Source: Clavaria fumosa (lineage: Eukaryota; Basidiomycota; Agaricomycetes; Agaricales; Clavariaceae). From it: a DNA stretch of 64,000 nt. The notes beneath the pieces were generated by a model. That model did no database searches, was not told where the DNA came from, and saw only the letters and a list, made by a program, of their open reading frames with translations. Location of the stretch: the NCBI GenBank assembly GCA_951802425.1, contig OX637795.1:2522501-2586500 (forward strand). The letters are read 5' to 3'. Positions 48,674 to 59,661 of this stretch are shown here, piece by piece. Both the position numbers and the translations under genes were made by a program. Every line of letters starts with the position of its first letter. Positions within the stretch are counted from its first letter, which is position 1.

Positions 48674-50269
48674 TTCTTTATTTGATTCCATATTTGCACA
48701 TACCATATTTAGTCTACCTAGCATAACTGCTTGGCTATGCTTATGTCAGTGGCCCTCTGGAGGGCTGCTTGCCTATATATACTATATCATGACTGTACAA
48801 GAGGGCAGATCCCTCTTACCTGAACTATATACTCAATATACAGTTGAGTCCAGTTCTCCTGAGGGATAAGTTGTACCATTACAGCTTTTTGGAACCTTCA
48901 ACACAGCAAGTGTGTGGTTACATGGGTAACACCCATACAGCTGCACTGAAAAGGCACAACCTGAGAAAGGGAGTAGAATCCTGTCCCTTAGCAGGACCTC
49001 TGCAACACAGGCATAGCACAGCCAGAGGGGTAGGACTCTCTATCAAGCCCAGCAGTGACCCACTGCCAAGGGCTGATATGGCATCACCAGCCCCTGATGA
49101 TGGCACTAGGGCTGAGACCCTTTCAACACATGGCAACTGCCACAAGGCACCATTGCACAGGAGGGCAGAGAGCCCTAGATACCTGCAAGAGGTGGTTGAG
49201 AGACCATTCAAGCTTGCAGGCTGTTAGGGATGGGAGTAATCCCACAGTTGGAGTGCAGAGTATGTAGTAATGCATAGCCTACAATCATTCATCATTGTGG
49301 CTAGTAGTCAAGAGGACCTCTAGGAGCACAGTTCTATTAGTACTCAAAGAGGAGCACTAGCAATAGTGTCTCAGTGGCAAAGCATATCACCTGCCACACT
49401 CCTCTGTATTGCCTATAGGATCACTCTTATGTCACCAGAGTGATCCTGTGGTTCTAGGTAATCTCTGACAAGTCCCATTGACAGGATAATTCCTTAGTCT
49501 TATTGTGAATAAGAGTAAATGTGCAAACATTACAGTTAACTATGCACATCTCATTGCATAATTGCATAGGCATATGAAAGATATATTGTAAGGATGTCAT
49601 GTTTATGCTTTCAGGGTTTCAGTGTGTATGCCCCTCAAAGTGGAGACATTGCATGTAGCATTCTTATAGTCAAGTCATTATATCCACCTATGAGACTGTT
49701 CTATTGTACTATGTAGCATATAGGTGTATGCCTACATTTATTGTCTACATGTCTACAAAGTTTCATGGGAAACCAATAAAAACTGGCTGAGATATTTACA
49801 AAGGGAATTGTTGTAAATATTGCACCAAAAATGTGAACTGTTATAGAATGCCAAATTCCTATTCAACTATTCTGCATATAATATCAAACTATAGCTATAT
49901 TTTATCTCTACCTATGTGCAAAGTTTTATGAGGATTGGTGGAGAACTCATGGAGTTATTCACAGTTTGGTAAAACTTGTTGACAGTCAAAGTGCTGTACC
50001 TGCCCAGTGTCACAATCCAACACACCCAGTTATGGGCTGCCTGATGCATCCTCACAGTCGATGACTGCTCCCGACTCAATTCCACCACCTGATGATCACC
50101 CTGAACCAACAATCAGCAATTCCGCATGCAGGTCATAATTCTGACAAATGCCACATGCTTCGCTGTCATTCAGCTGATGTTGGGGAGCCTTGGGAAATGA
50201 GTGGAATCAGTTTAGGACTTGCAGGGTGGCCTCTAGGCGAGCTAGCAAAGGTCCCTCAATGATATTAGA
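48674..50269. other. AT-rich repeat-like sequence, no gene
   Basis: No coding reading is supported. The stretch AAGAGGGCAGATCCCTCTTA followed by CCTGAACTATATACTC near 48800 looks like retroelement LTR sequence (short inverted motif plus TATA-like tract). No second copy in the window allows its borders to be set. Confidence 0.4.
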
Positions 50270-50650
50270 CTTTGGGGTTTTGTTGGGCTTGTGACAGCAA
50301 AACCCCTTTGGTGTGCAAGGGTAGAGCAAAGGGTCTGTTCAGTTTCTAATGCTAGTTGATAGTCCTGGTGGACTTGTCTCTCAATATGCAGGGAATACTC
50401 CTGCAATAGTCAAAGTGTCTGGTAATAGGTTTGTGGATTGGCTCTGAGTAGTTGGTCCTTTATCCAAGTCCTTGTATACCTCTGGTAATACTTGAACTGA
50501 TAGAGGTTCTGCTCAATCGATGGGTGGCTGGTGAAACTCTCAGGAGGGATGACTTGCGACCTTAAAGGCGGGAAGATGAATCCTTCCAGTGCGAAGTTCT
50601 CAGCAGCGACGTTTGCTGTCAGACTTAGTTGAGGTCTCTCAAGTAAGTGT
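50270..50650 (-). pseudogene. Fragment of a retroelement-associated protein, unrecognised
   Basis: A minus-strand reading without its own ATG: LTANVAAENFALEGFIFPPL, PPESFTSHPSIEQNLYQFKY, YQRYTRTWIKDQLLRAN and, after one in-frame TGA, EYSLHIERQVHQDYQLALE. It is clearly protein-like, with a helix-rich end, and resembles gag-like proteins widespread in Agaricomycete repeats. I cannot name the family with certainty. No neighbouring exon was found. Confidence 0.45.
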
Positions 50651-51049
50651 ATAGACAAAAAGATCGAAGCTAGGGTACAAGTGGGCTGGTCCCAGGTCTT
50701 ATATACTCTAGCTATGGGCTGTACGTGATGGATGAGTCATTGATTAAATATCAGAACTGATAGATGATCAGGAAAGCTGTGCGCTTGCACTGGAATGCTG
50801 AGTATGAGCAGTGTCAATTCTTGTTGGGATCCTTGTGATGATGATGTCATCAGTGATCGAGTAGGGTCCCCGCTTTGATGCATTACATCATGGTCGGCTG
50901 CATCTGATCTTGTTGGGGATAAGATTGGAGGATCAGATGATCTGTGATCGAGCTGCTCTGAGTCATGATTGTTTGATCGATCGATGTGATGTAGTGATCG
51001 AGTGAAACTGATCTTTGACCAGAGATCTTCTTAGGGGTGATTGTGATCA

Positions 51050-51370
51050 ATGGATAGGGGTCCCTGCCCAATTGAGGTTGAGATCAATCTGTGGTGGTTA
51101 CTGGATAAAAGGAGGGACTCCCTCCCTTCGCCGTCTCTTCAGAGTCTGCCTGTTGTGTGCTTCCAAGGCCACCACCTCATTGAGTTCTTCCATAGTTCTT
51201 CCCTCTTTGCTCCCAGCACTGGGGTTAAACTCTCCTGCGATACCTTCCATTGGTGGGTTCAACTCGTCCCTGCTGATGCAGACCTTTACTGGGTCCTCGA
51301 CCAATGCTTCGCCTGTGGGGATCCCTCCCACCTTGTCAAGGATTGTTCCTTGACTCAAGGTCCTTATTGA
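51050..51370 (+). CDS. Possible CCHC zinc-knuckle exon of a mobile element
   Basis: The open frame contains DTFHWWVQLVPADADLYWVL followed by DQCFACGDPSHLVKDC, a canonical CX2CX4HX4C knuckle. Such knuckles are typical of retroelement gag proteins. There is no protease or RT nearby. It may belong with the acidic reading at 51598-51944 after splicing, since the two are in different frames. Weakly supported. Confidence 0.4.
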   Translation: MDRGPCPIEVEINLWWLLDKRRDSLPSPSLQSLPVVCFQGHHLIEFFHSSSLFAPSTGVKLSCDTFHWWVQLVPADADLYWVLDQCFACGDPSHLVKDCSLTQGPY

Positions 51371-51597
51371 TGTATCTGTGACCTTCTCGAGGATCCTCAT
51401 GGTGAGCTAGCCGAGTTGCTTCTCTCTGTCTCCTGTAAGTCTGATTCTTTATAGATTGGGACTGGGCTCCTCCCTGTCCTCCCTCACCAACTGTTTGGGC
51501 CACCACCCCTTGGGGTGATCAGGGCACTTGGTATCAAGGTGGGCAGGATTGGGCTGAGATCAGTTCTGGTCCTGTACATCCGGCTTACCGTCCTCAG

Positions 51598-51944
51598 GCC
51601 CAGATCTCCAACCTCTGGATACCCTGTTGGTGGCGCCTCCTCTGTTGCCCTCCCTTCCTACCATTGACCTCCCCCCTGCCTATTCCCCCCTCCCGTCTCC
51701 TACTCTGGATGACAAGGGTTCTCTCGGCACTGTGCGAGATCTGCGAGAGGCTGCCTTAGAGGCTGGAATCTGGGATGGTCAGTTCGCCTCCCATCCCCTG
51801 AGGGTTGCCCTTGGGTTCGTGGGTGAGTCTGACTTCTCAGACTCTTCTGATGAGTCATGGGAAGAGGAGTCTTGGGGGTCTGAGTATGGCACCTCGGGCT
51901 CTTCTCTTGAGGAAGAGGGGTCTTGGCTTTCCTTCGTGTAGATA
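51598..51944 (+). CDS. Acidic C-terminal exon, possibly of the same element
   Basis: The frame opens after a CCTCAG acceptor-like site with PDLQPLDTLLVAPPLLPSLP. It continues LPPAYSPLPSP and TVRDLREAALEAGIWDGQFA and ends in a strongly acidic Ser/Glu/Trp tail (SDFSDSSDESWEEESWGSEY) with a stop at 51942-51944. AATAAA follows about 20 bp later (near 51964), as expected for a 3' end. No known domain. May be joined to the zinc-knuckle reading upstream. Confidence 0.4.
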
Positions 51945-52811
51945 AGTATGGCACTTATCTTGCAATAAAATATATAGCTGGGGTTTAGCCCCTTGTTTGC
52001 CTGATTTGCATGGTGTTTCTTAAGTTAAAGGATTGAAATTTGCTGGCTTGATAGTATGGATGATGCTTTCATGACAGGTTTGGATATGGTGGCTGAAATG
52101 TCTTCCTGGGCAATTTCTTAGTATTTGTTTTACAATTTCTTCTTTGTAGACCTTCTTTGATACCATCCCATTTTAGATACTTTCCTACTATATAATCCTC
52201 AAAGCTGTAGTAGGTACTACAGCATATGACATAAACTTGATTACCCACATATGCACAAGGATTGCTGTTGAGAGCTGCCTTAGGTACTTGACTGGGTGTT
52301 GCATAGCAGCCACCCTCTTGTGCAGTCTCAGGGTCAAATCCTCCAGTGCTACCAGCATTACTTGTGTTACCAGTGTTACTCACATGACCCCCTGCCCTAG
52401 GTCACCCGCATCACTAATGTCACCCACAGCACAGTTTGAACTAATCCGAACTAGAGAGGTTTAAGTGCACAACTAGTGCTTACCTAAGAAAGTAATGGGA
52501 ATGAGGGTGCATGCCATGCGAGCAAGTCTCGCTCCCTCATTCCCACCCTCTCGGCTGCCCTCCTTTTTCTCAAGAAGAGCAAGCATTTCGTTACCGTGTC
52601 GTAGCTTTGTCTTGTTGAATAGCCCGCTGTCGAGTATCGTTTTCAGACTGCCTCACACTCCACATGTTCATGGTTGAAATCACTGAAGCTGAAGTGTTGC
52701 GTTATGCGGAGCTGATCCAAATGAGTCCTCTTAGATCAATCAATGTTCGGAAGAGAAGAGGATCTTCCAGAGAATCTGTGGCATGAGGCCTGCATCAGCA
52801 AAATCATAGCC
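51945..52811. other. Repeat debris, no firm gene
   Basis: A minus-strand frame at 52069-52383 (CYATPSQVPKAALNSNPCAY, VICCSTYYSFEDYIVGKYLK) is protein-like but unrecognised and isolated. Nothing else is supportable. Confidence 0.35.
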
Positions 52812-52948
52812 CTGTCATACCACTTTGTGGTATAGAGAAGTATAAAATGTTATAATTTGGTATAACCAAGTATAAACCAGGTTATAACCAGTTTAAGTGT
52901 GGTATATACCAGGCTAGGTGTTAAAACAGGTTAAGATTGGTATGACAG
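52812..52948. mobile_element. 137-bp MITE-like element
   Basis: Starts CTGTCATACC and ends GGTATGACAG, perfect 10-bp inverted termini. The interior is AT-rich, with repeated GGTATAACC/GGTTATAACC motifs and an internal palindrome TACCACTTTGTGGTA near the left end. No coding capacity. No convincing target duplication was seen. Confidence 0.65.
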
Positions 52949-53024
52949 TATATACCTTGTTTTACCACCCCAATTATTCTCCTGATGCTGGCACAATCAG
53001 GATATCATATTCCGAACACTTTGT

Positions 53025-53210
53025 GAGCCTGAGATCTATGACTACTTCAAGAAGCATTGGTCATTCTGTTCTAGTCAGGAAGACTTTTCAGAGAACTATG
53101 TGGCCATTCTTGCGTTTGACTCGTTCATGCAGCACACTTACATCCACTCTCATTTGAGGTTGACAGGAACAGAATACACTTCTAAGTACTCTGAATTCAA
53201 GTTAGAGTCT
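53025..53210 (+). pseudogene. Protein-like fragment, unrecognised
   Basis: A plus-strand frame reads EPEIYDYFKKHWSFCSSQED, FSENYVAILAFDSFMQHTYI and HLRLTGTEYTSKYSEFKL, then runs into the antisense of a gypsy gag remnant. The composition is clearly coding-like, but no start, no intron partner and no family could be identified. Probably a scrap of a mobile-element or duplicated gene. Confidence 0.35.
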
Positions 53211-53656
53211 ATGCTCGCCCGGGTATCCGAATCAGCTGCCTCAGCCATTCCTGCTTGGCGGAACAGTGTCTCGAACTTTGCAAAGAACTCTGGGGCTGTC
53301 GCAGAGGCCTGTTTCAGCCTCACAATGTCTGCGAGGGTGGTCACACGGTCATTCGGGTCATCAAATGCCCATTTCATCTCCTCCACGAAGTCTACCCAGG
53401 ATCCAGCCTCATCATTTCCCAGGATCTCTTCTCCCTTCATATTTGCCCACTCAGCAGCAAACCCATCCCCAGTGATCTTGCTGAGGGTGTAGAGGACCTT
53501 TGCTGGGTCCGTGGCATAGATAACTGAATTCGCCATAAACTGGAGGCGAAGCGAACGGAGGAATGTGCAGAAATTCTTTTTCTGCCCATCGAAGGGGGCA
53601 ACAGATAAGTCAAGCCTCATTGGTTGGGCTGCAGGCAGGGCGATGTGGTCAGCCAT
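53205..53656 (-). pseudogene. Ty3/gypsy gag remnant 1 (5' part)
   Basis: From ATG 53656: MADHIALPAAQPMRLDLSVA, DGQKKNFCTFLRSLRLQFMA, KVLYTLSKITGDGFAAEWAN, GSWVDFVEEMKWAFDD and EFFAKFETLFRQAGM. This is the retrotransposon gag capsid pattern. The reading loses similarity near 53205, so the capsid C-terminus, zinc knuckle and pol are missing. It is a different family member from the plus-strand remnant at 54.8 kb. The sequence upstream (53660-53760) is probably its leader. Confidence 0.75.
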
Positions 53657-54218
53657 CACAGACCCTGGTGGTGGTGATGGGGTTTCGGGGACGTCAGTAA
53701 CGGGGGAATCGGGGGGGAGCTGGGCTTGACCCGGTCTCGGATGCAGACACTGTAAATAAAATTCCGGGCCTCGGGCACTCAGGATTTCTTCGATCTCTTA
53801 GCAGTCCTGTCCTCAGGCTGCTCTCTATGTATCTAGGTACTTATAGAACTCTTATTCTATAAAACTTGTTGCTAGCGTGGGGCCCAAATGGTGTCCCAGG
53901 TGGTCACTCCACAACTCCTAGTGAGTTGCCCATGTGCCCTTCTGACAATGGTCACAGAGCAAGGGCCCTGTCCACTGGACCAGGAAACTACAGAAAAACT
54001 ATGTATAGGGCCTTTCTGTGCCCTGTACACTACACGATTCACTGGTACATAGCTGTAAAGCAAAGTTCCGGGCCTTTGGCACTTGGTATCTCTTGGGGAG
54101 GGTCACAGTAGACTTCCTCTGGGTCTGGTCACGTGTATCTACACACAGTAAAAATTTCACACAGTTCTGTTGCACACTGTGGGCAGGGTAAAGAGAAAGA
54201 GGATGAGGGGGATAAGCT

Positions 54219-54237
54219 GTCACAGAGTGTGACAGTT
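54219..54237. repeat. Short perfect palindrome CTGTCACA-GAG-TGTGACAG
   Basis: Eight-base arms around GAG. Its TGTCAC/GTGACA motif is the same as in the 58-bp palindromes at 61.7 and 62.0 kb. Confidence 0.6.
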
Positions 54238-54294
54238 TGAGATAGGGGTCCAGGCTAGCCGGGTTAGGACATGGGGCTAGGGCAGACAGGGGTT

Positions 54295-54373
54295 GATGTT
54301 AGTATTGTGTCAGACTTAGTCTCATGGTTCACACAACTTAACGTAAGGTCGATGGTGACGATACTAACATAAG
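54295..54373. repeat. Small foldback TGTTAGTAT...ATACTAACA
   Basis: About 79 bp bounded by inverted TGTTAGTAT and ATACTAACA. It could be the two ends of a collapsed LTR (TG...CA), lying upstream of the gypsy gag at 54791. A TATA-like tract (GTATATATAG) follows at 54407. Confidence 0.5.
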
Positions 54374-54790
54374 GGGAAAAGGGTATAAGACAGAAAAAGT
54401 CGTAGTATATATAGCAGACGGTTCGGGCGTTGCCGGTTTTCCCACGCTCGGACCCAAACGTCACGTGATGCGCCTGAGGCCTGGGTCACATGACGCGCCA
54501 TTATGTAATCCGGCGACTGTTCCAATCACGTGACTTTCCCACGATTTTCCCACGACTCTTTTGTAATCCCATCCTGACCTTTCTCATGTGCTTATGTAAG
54601 CAATCCTGACATATCCCCTTTTCCCCCATTCCTAGCCGAAGATCCAGGATCCCCCTTAACATTCCCATCACCACCATTACCCTGACCAACATCCCCAACC
54701 TTCTCACAGCATGAGAACTTGCTGCCAGACACCAAGCCACTGTCAACATATCACAGCCCGAACCTCTTGACCCATTCATCGACACCAAAA

Positions 54791-56270
54791 ATGTCGAATC
54801 CCCAAGGCCCAGCTCCGTCTCATCAATCGAACCGTATGACCTTGGCAGTGACAGCAAGTAGTGGCCTCATGGTAAGAGACTTCAATGGAGACAAAACGAT
54901 GTACCGCACCTTCAAGCGCCAGTTTGCCCTCCTCTTTATGGGCGAGCCTGAAAGATATGAGACTGACACAAAGAAAATTTACTTCATGCTCAACAAGATG
55001 AGCCTCGGATACGCCAGTGACTGGGCCAATGCCCGAGTCGACTGCATCTTGGAGATGGAAGGAACAGGTAGCTGGAACAATTTTATTAACGACCTAGATG
55101 ATGAATTTCTGGACATGGCCAACGAAACAAGAGCCCTCGAAGCTCCGCCAGTCGGGGAAGACTGCCTGGGAATTCTTTATGGAATTTGACCGCCTTTACC
55201 ACCAGGCACACCTCAGCATCGCACACCATGAGTTGGTACTAATCAAGTACCTCAAGAACAGGCTTGGAAATGTACAATAGCAATGCCCTCCCCAATACCT
55301 ACATCGGATGGAGGAACAAAGCCATTCGAATGGACGACCTATGGCAGGAGTTCAAATCCCTTCGAAAAGCTTGTGCTCCGATTCCCCCCTCTCGCCCCAC
55401 CACTTCAAACCGAGCCCCCCGCTGCACCTGCGACCGCTCCTAACCCTGACACTATGATTGTTGACCACTCCTGACCCAAGCCTGCTGAGGTACAGTGTTA
55501 CAACTGTCGAGGCTTCGGCCACATCTCGAAGAACTGCCCACTCCCACCCACTTGACACACCCAGCAGGTCTGAGGAGTCATCTCCCTCCCTGCTCCGATC
55601 ACCCCAAATCCCACAACAGTTCAGGGCAAGGCAATGGAAGAAGCACAAGTGGAAACAGCCAGATTGAGAGACCTGGTCGAGGTCAGGGACAAACAAATCA
55701 TGGATTTTGGAAATGGTGAAGATTGAGTTCAGCTTCTTCACCAGAGAACAGTTATGTACCCTCTCATGATATTGCACCCAATAAATCGGTCCTGGTGACC
55801 CCTTCTCTGCCCTCTAGACTGAACCTGAGGAAAGAGAAAACCAAGGCTAACCCTGAAAGGCCTTGCTTGGAAATACCAATAACAATGGAAAACCCGAGTA
55901 ATGGATGAAGGAAGCTGGGGTACACTCTCATAGATTCTGGATGTTCAGCCTCTGCGATCGACAAGAAGTATGCCCAGAGCTTGGGGCTAAAGTTTCGCGA
56001 TCTCCCACAGCTGCTGTACTCGATCAATGCCGATGGATCTTCCAACGCGCTAGGAATGGTAACCAAGACTGCAGACCTCATCATTTCTATTGGGCAAAAC
56101 TTCCAACAGCAAGTTACCTTGTTAGTTGGACAGTTCCACCCCCCCCACCTCTACCTTGGAGACGACTGGCTTAGAAAGAACAACCCTACCATCAATTGGA
56201 TCGAACGGACTATTGAGTTCCCCCCAGAACCAAAAATAACGCTGACCTGACCAGTCTTTGTTGAAGCACC
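54791..56270 (+). pseudogene. Ty3/gypsy gag-protease remnant 2
   Basis: From ATG 54791: VRDFNGDKTMYRTFKRQFAL, KIYFMLNKMSLGYASDWANA, GSWNNFINDLDDEFLDMANE. A frame change near 55145 continues as KTAWEFFMEFDRLYHQAH. Further shifts and stops follow before the zinc knuckle CYNCRGFGHISKNC (about 55499) and the retropepsin reading YTLIDSGCSASAIDKKYAQS (about 55920), YLGDDWLRKNNPTINW. The reading ends shortly after 56250; RT, RNase H and integrase are missing. At least three frame breaks make it a pseudogene. Confidence 0.8.
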
Positions 56271-56399
56271 TGTTCCTCCTTACTGTCAGGACCCATTCAT
56301 TTTTCCCTTGTTCAAGCCAACTCTATCAACACCTATGAACCTCCTGACAGCCCCCTACAACCTCGCAAGCCCCTCTACACACTTCTGGAACCCACCCAA

Positions 56400-57690
56400 G
56401 GGGTCACCGGAGTTTTTGGGAGATGGAAGTGAGAAGCAAATTTGGCATCAATGAAACAAAGTTCAGCGCTGGAGTCTATCATTGCTTTGAACGGAGAAGA
56501 AATAGAAGGAGAGGAGGCAAGAAGAGAAAGAGAATGATGAAAGGAAAGGGTATCGAGTATAGGTTTAGTACGATCAGAGTCAGAGCAGCTGGAGAGTCGT
56601 ACTGTGCTCTCTGGGCTGCTCAATCTTTTTTTGGCACTAAGTCATCTCTGTCGGAGGTGATTCGTGCGGCGCTGGCACTGGCCCGCGAGGTCCGCTTACG
56701 ACACTCATTGGCTTTGTGGCCTGCTATTCCACAGAAGAGGCACAGATTATTATCGAAATGCCATTGGTGTTCCTCTGGAGTCAGTTTTCCATCCTGACCC
56801 AGATGAGCCTTCTTTGTATTGCTGGAGCTACCAGAGTTAGTGGAGCCCTCAGTGGCCTTTGGAACAGAGTTCCCGGAAGTTGAACCGGAGTTCACCGGAC
56901 GCTTTTCCAATGGTTTCTCGGACTTGGTATTAGTGCCGGAAGTGTTGGGGGGCTTGGAATTATCCGAAGTCTCCTTTTTAATGGTGTTGTTAGGTGGCAG
57001 AGCTTTAACGGAGTCCCAAGAGATCTCCTGCTGCTGAGCCCAATAACAGCCATCGATCGCACTGGCTTGCTCGTGGAGTCCGCGGAGCGTGTCCACGTGG
57101 TTAACATGGGCCAGTTCATCCTTGATGCGGCTGGCAAGTCCTTTGTAGAACTGCCGCTGCAACGCGTACTCGTCCCAATGGACAATGGACACGAATCTGT
57201 TGAACAAAATGGTGTATTTCATCAACTTCTGGTCCTCATGCATCTGGAGGCGTTCGAGTTTGAACTCCGCCTCATGGATCATGTCGTAAGGACCAAAGTT
57301 CTCTGTAAGTTGGGCAATGAACATCTTATAGTTCGAAAGGACCGGATGGCCTTCACCATCCAGGATCATTGGTTCAAACCATTCCAGGGCGAAGCCCCGG
57401 AGAAAGGAAAGGACATAGCATACCTTGTGGGAGTCAGACTTGAACGCTCTTGGGCGATCAAGGAAGTTCAATTGGCATTGGACCAAGAAGCTTTTCAACT
57501 TCTTAGCGTCCGAGCCATCGAAGGTATCGGGGTCACATGGTTTAACCATCTCTGGGTGCTTGTTGGTGTCAATAATCTTCTGAAGGAGATGCGCTGGAGT
57601 TAGTTCATGCTCGGCTCGAGGTGTTGGAGGTTCATTTAGCTTGTCGTCATCATCAGTCACACCCTTCAGCGTACCCAAACCCCATCTTAT
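56400..57690 (-). pseudogene. Ty3/gypsy gag-protease remnant 3
   Basis: Gag is open from about 57690 to the stop at 56620-56622 but lacks an ATG at its 5' edge, so it is truncated there. It reads KPCDPDTFDGSDAKKLKSFL, YVLSFLRGFALEWFEPMIL, NFGPYDMIHEAEFKLERLQM, FYKGLASRIKDELAHV, a Ser/Thr/Lys-rich linker and zinc knuckle CLFCGIAGHKANEC. Protease follows in the -1 frame (PFKAMIDSSAELCFIDAKFA) and breaks off near 56412. There it meets the end of the oppositely oriented remnant 2. Gag itself has no internal stop, so decay is mainly by truncation. Confidence 0.82.
56620..56632 (-). promoter_or_regulatory. Gag-pro -1 frameshift site (A AAA AAA)
   Basis: On the gag strand the last codons read CCA AAA AAA GAT TGA, an A AAA AAA slippery heptamer (56626-56632) in the correct register one codon before the gag stop. 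A -1 slip gives ...K-R-L-S-S-P, the exact frame of the protease downstream. It fits programmed ribosomal frameshifting of LTR retroelements. Confidence 0.75.
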
Positions 57691-59300
57691 AGGGCCAGCC
57701 CATTTTGACTGGTGGCCATCTTATAGGCCCAGCCAAGCGTCGGCCGAGATATTACATAATAGGCTGGGCCGAGATCTTAGGTCACCCAAAATTGGTAACT
57801 AGAGGTTCAGATGACTTGATATGCATGGGGCCTTTAAAATAGGCTTGGCCCAGGTCAGTAGGGCTTGGCTCAGAATAATATTCTTCAACCTGCATTCCAG
57901 GTCTAATATCACTACCTTACATCTGGTAGCACCCATATTATGATTTTCCAGCCCTAATGCACTGCTCACTCATCTAAATTACCAGATACTGTAGTAATAC
58001 CAATGTACCTGAGCAAGAAGAGCTTAGCCCAGACAATTATTCTGCATCCAACATCCTATATCAAATGTCCCCTTATTTAATATGACACCCTACAATAAAT
58101 TGTTCATTATTGAATGTTAGGTGTGACATGTCACAGTGTGACTAGCGTTGAAGTACTTCATCGCCTGTCACATTGTGACACATTGTCACACCTGAAATCT
58201 GGGTTAACTGCTTAGGTCACCCAAAAACTAAATCTAGAAATACAGATAACTTGATATTGTGGGTGCCCTTAAAATAGGCCCAGCCAAAGCCTACATTCTT
58301 GACTGTATATCCAAGCTCAATACTCTTGTATATGCTAGCTCCATATTCTTGTATAAGTAGCACTGTTGCTCTTATTTTATCAGCAGCAGAAAATGATTTG
58401 TGAGGTAGATCATCAGAAGTTAATTCAGCTGCATTTCAGGTTCTATACTACTATCCTAAATATGAAACAACTTGCTGCAATGGTATTGTCTATAATCTCA
58501 TCTTCACCACCTCAATAAACCACTCACCCATCTGGACTACCTGATATGAATATGCCTTTACAAAGGGCTCAGCTGAGATGGTCATTCTCAGGTCTGCATT
58601 TCATGTCAAATATCCCTTCCTTGCAGATCAAAATCATGAATCCTGAGCAACCCTATTATTATTATTCCAACCCCAATGAGCCACCCATCTGGATTTCTTC
58701 ATTTGAATATGCCCTTCCCAAGGGGTTCCCAGATGGTTTTACTTCACTCAACATAGCCTTCTTTCTATGTTCCCAGTCACAGCAGACACCTCTGGAGGTT
58801 GATTATTTGATATTAATACCTCTTCATGAAGGGCTTGACTCAGTATTCTCCAAGCCTAATCCCATGTTAAATATGCTCTACCTGCATATCATAACATTTC
58901 AATAATGATCATATAATGTTATTTCTAGCCCCAATGAACCACCCACTCATCTGGAACACCTGATATTAAGATGCCTTTACAAAGGGCTTAGCCTGGATGG
59001 TTATTCTTCAGTCTACATAACTTCAAATATCCCCTCTCTACAAGTATTGAACAATCTGCATATGGAAACAATCACCATTATTATTTCAGTCACAATGAAT
59101 TGCCTCTTATGAAATGGGCAAGCATACTGCATCAGTATCCCCTTCTTGTATATCTTAAACCACCTTTGCAAATGCTAACACCCTTGTCTTCATTTCTACA
59201 GCATTGATCAACTCCCATTCATTTACACCCCCTCATATTAATACATTGTTATCAGCAGCTTTACCCAGATAGTTACTCTCAATAGATTCACTCAATTTGA
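57691..59300. repeat. Divergent tandem repeats rich in GGCCCAGCC and T-rich motifs
   Basis: Related blocks recur at irregular spacing. TAGGTCACCCAAAA followed by a CTAGA..CAGAT.ACTTGATAT block and an AAAATAGGC..(G/A)GCC motif occurs at about 57779 and 58214. ATGCCTTTACAAAGGGCT(C/T)AGC occurs at about 58552 and 58971. ATGA(G/A)CCACCCA occurs several times between 58670 and 58940. No coding sequence is supported. It resembles the subterminal repeat region of a large transposon. Confidence 0.55.
58119..58192. repeat. Palindromic foldback, copy 1
   Basis: Bounded by AGGTGTGACA and TGTCACACCT with centre GTTGAAGTACTTCA. Arms match with a few gaps. It shares the centre and the GTGACA arms with the two 58-bp copies near 61.7 and 62.0 kb. 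Confidence 0.75.
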
Positions 59301-59661
59301 GAATAATATGAAGGAACCAACATACTAGGTATGCCTTGAGATGTCTCTTGTATTTCCTATGATATTTGTTTGACAAGGGGTAGATTTTAAACAATGAAAA
59401 CCTGTCAAAGTAAAGTTCTATATCATAGATTTAAACAATGTTCTAATTCAAAGACATTGGATTGCCATTTCTCAAGATACTGATCCATTTCATTGTCCTT
59501 TCTGAAATGCATGGATATGAAAACTTAATCTACAATGTGCATTATTCACACTTGTAGGGCTATGAAATCAATAAATATACATTTGTCAAAAAGAACTACC
59601 GCCTTTTTGCCCTGGGTCTTAGCACCCGCTGCTTTGCCTCCATGGATGCTTTCCTCTTGCT
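59301..59661. other. Non-coding AT-rich gap
   Basis: 3' flank of the homeodomain-like gene. Immediately past its stop (59600-59661) the same frame reads a basic stretch (SKRKASMEAKQRVLRPRAKR) before a second stop. Confidence 0.4.

Noticed and set aside
48844..49227. 127-codon plus ORF
   Set aside because: Composition unlike a protein, no domain, opposite frame equally open; within LTR-like debris.
53855..54010. A possible tRNA-like stretch (GGGCCC...GGACCAGGAAAC)
   Set aside because: No consistent acceptor, D or T arm could be drawn; likely retroelement leader sequence.
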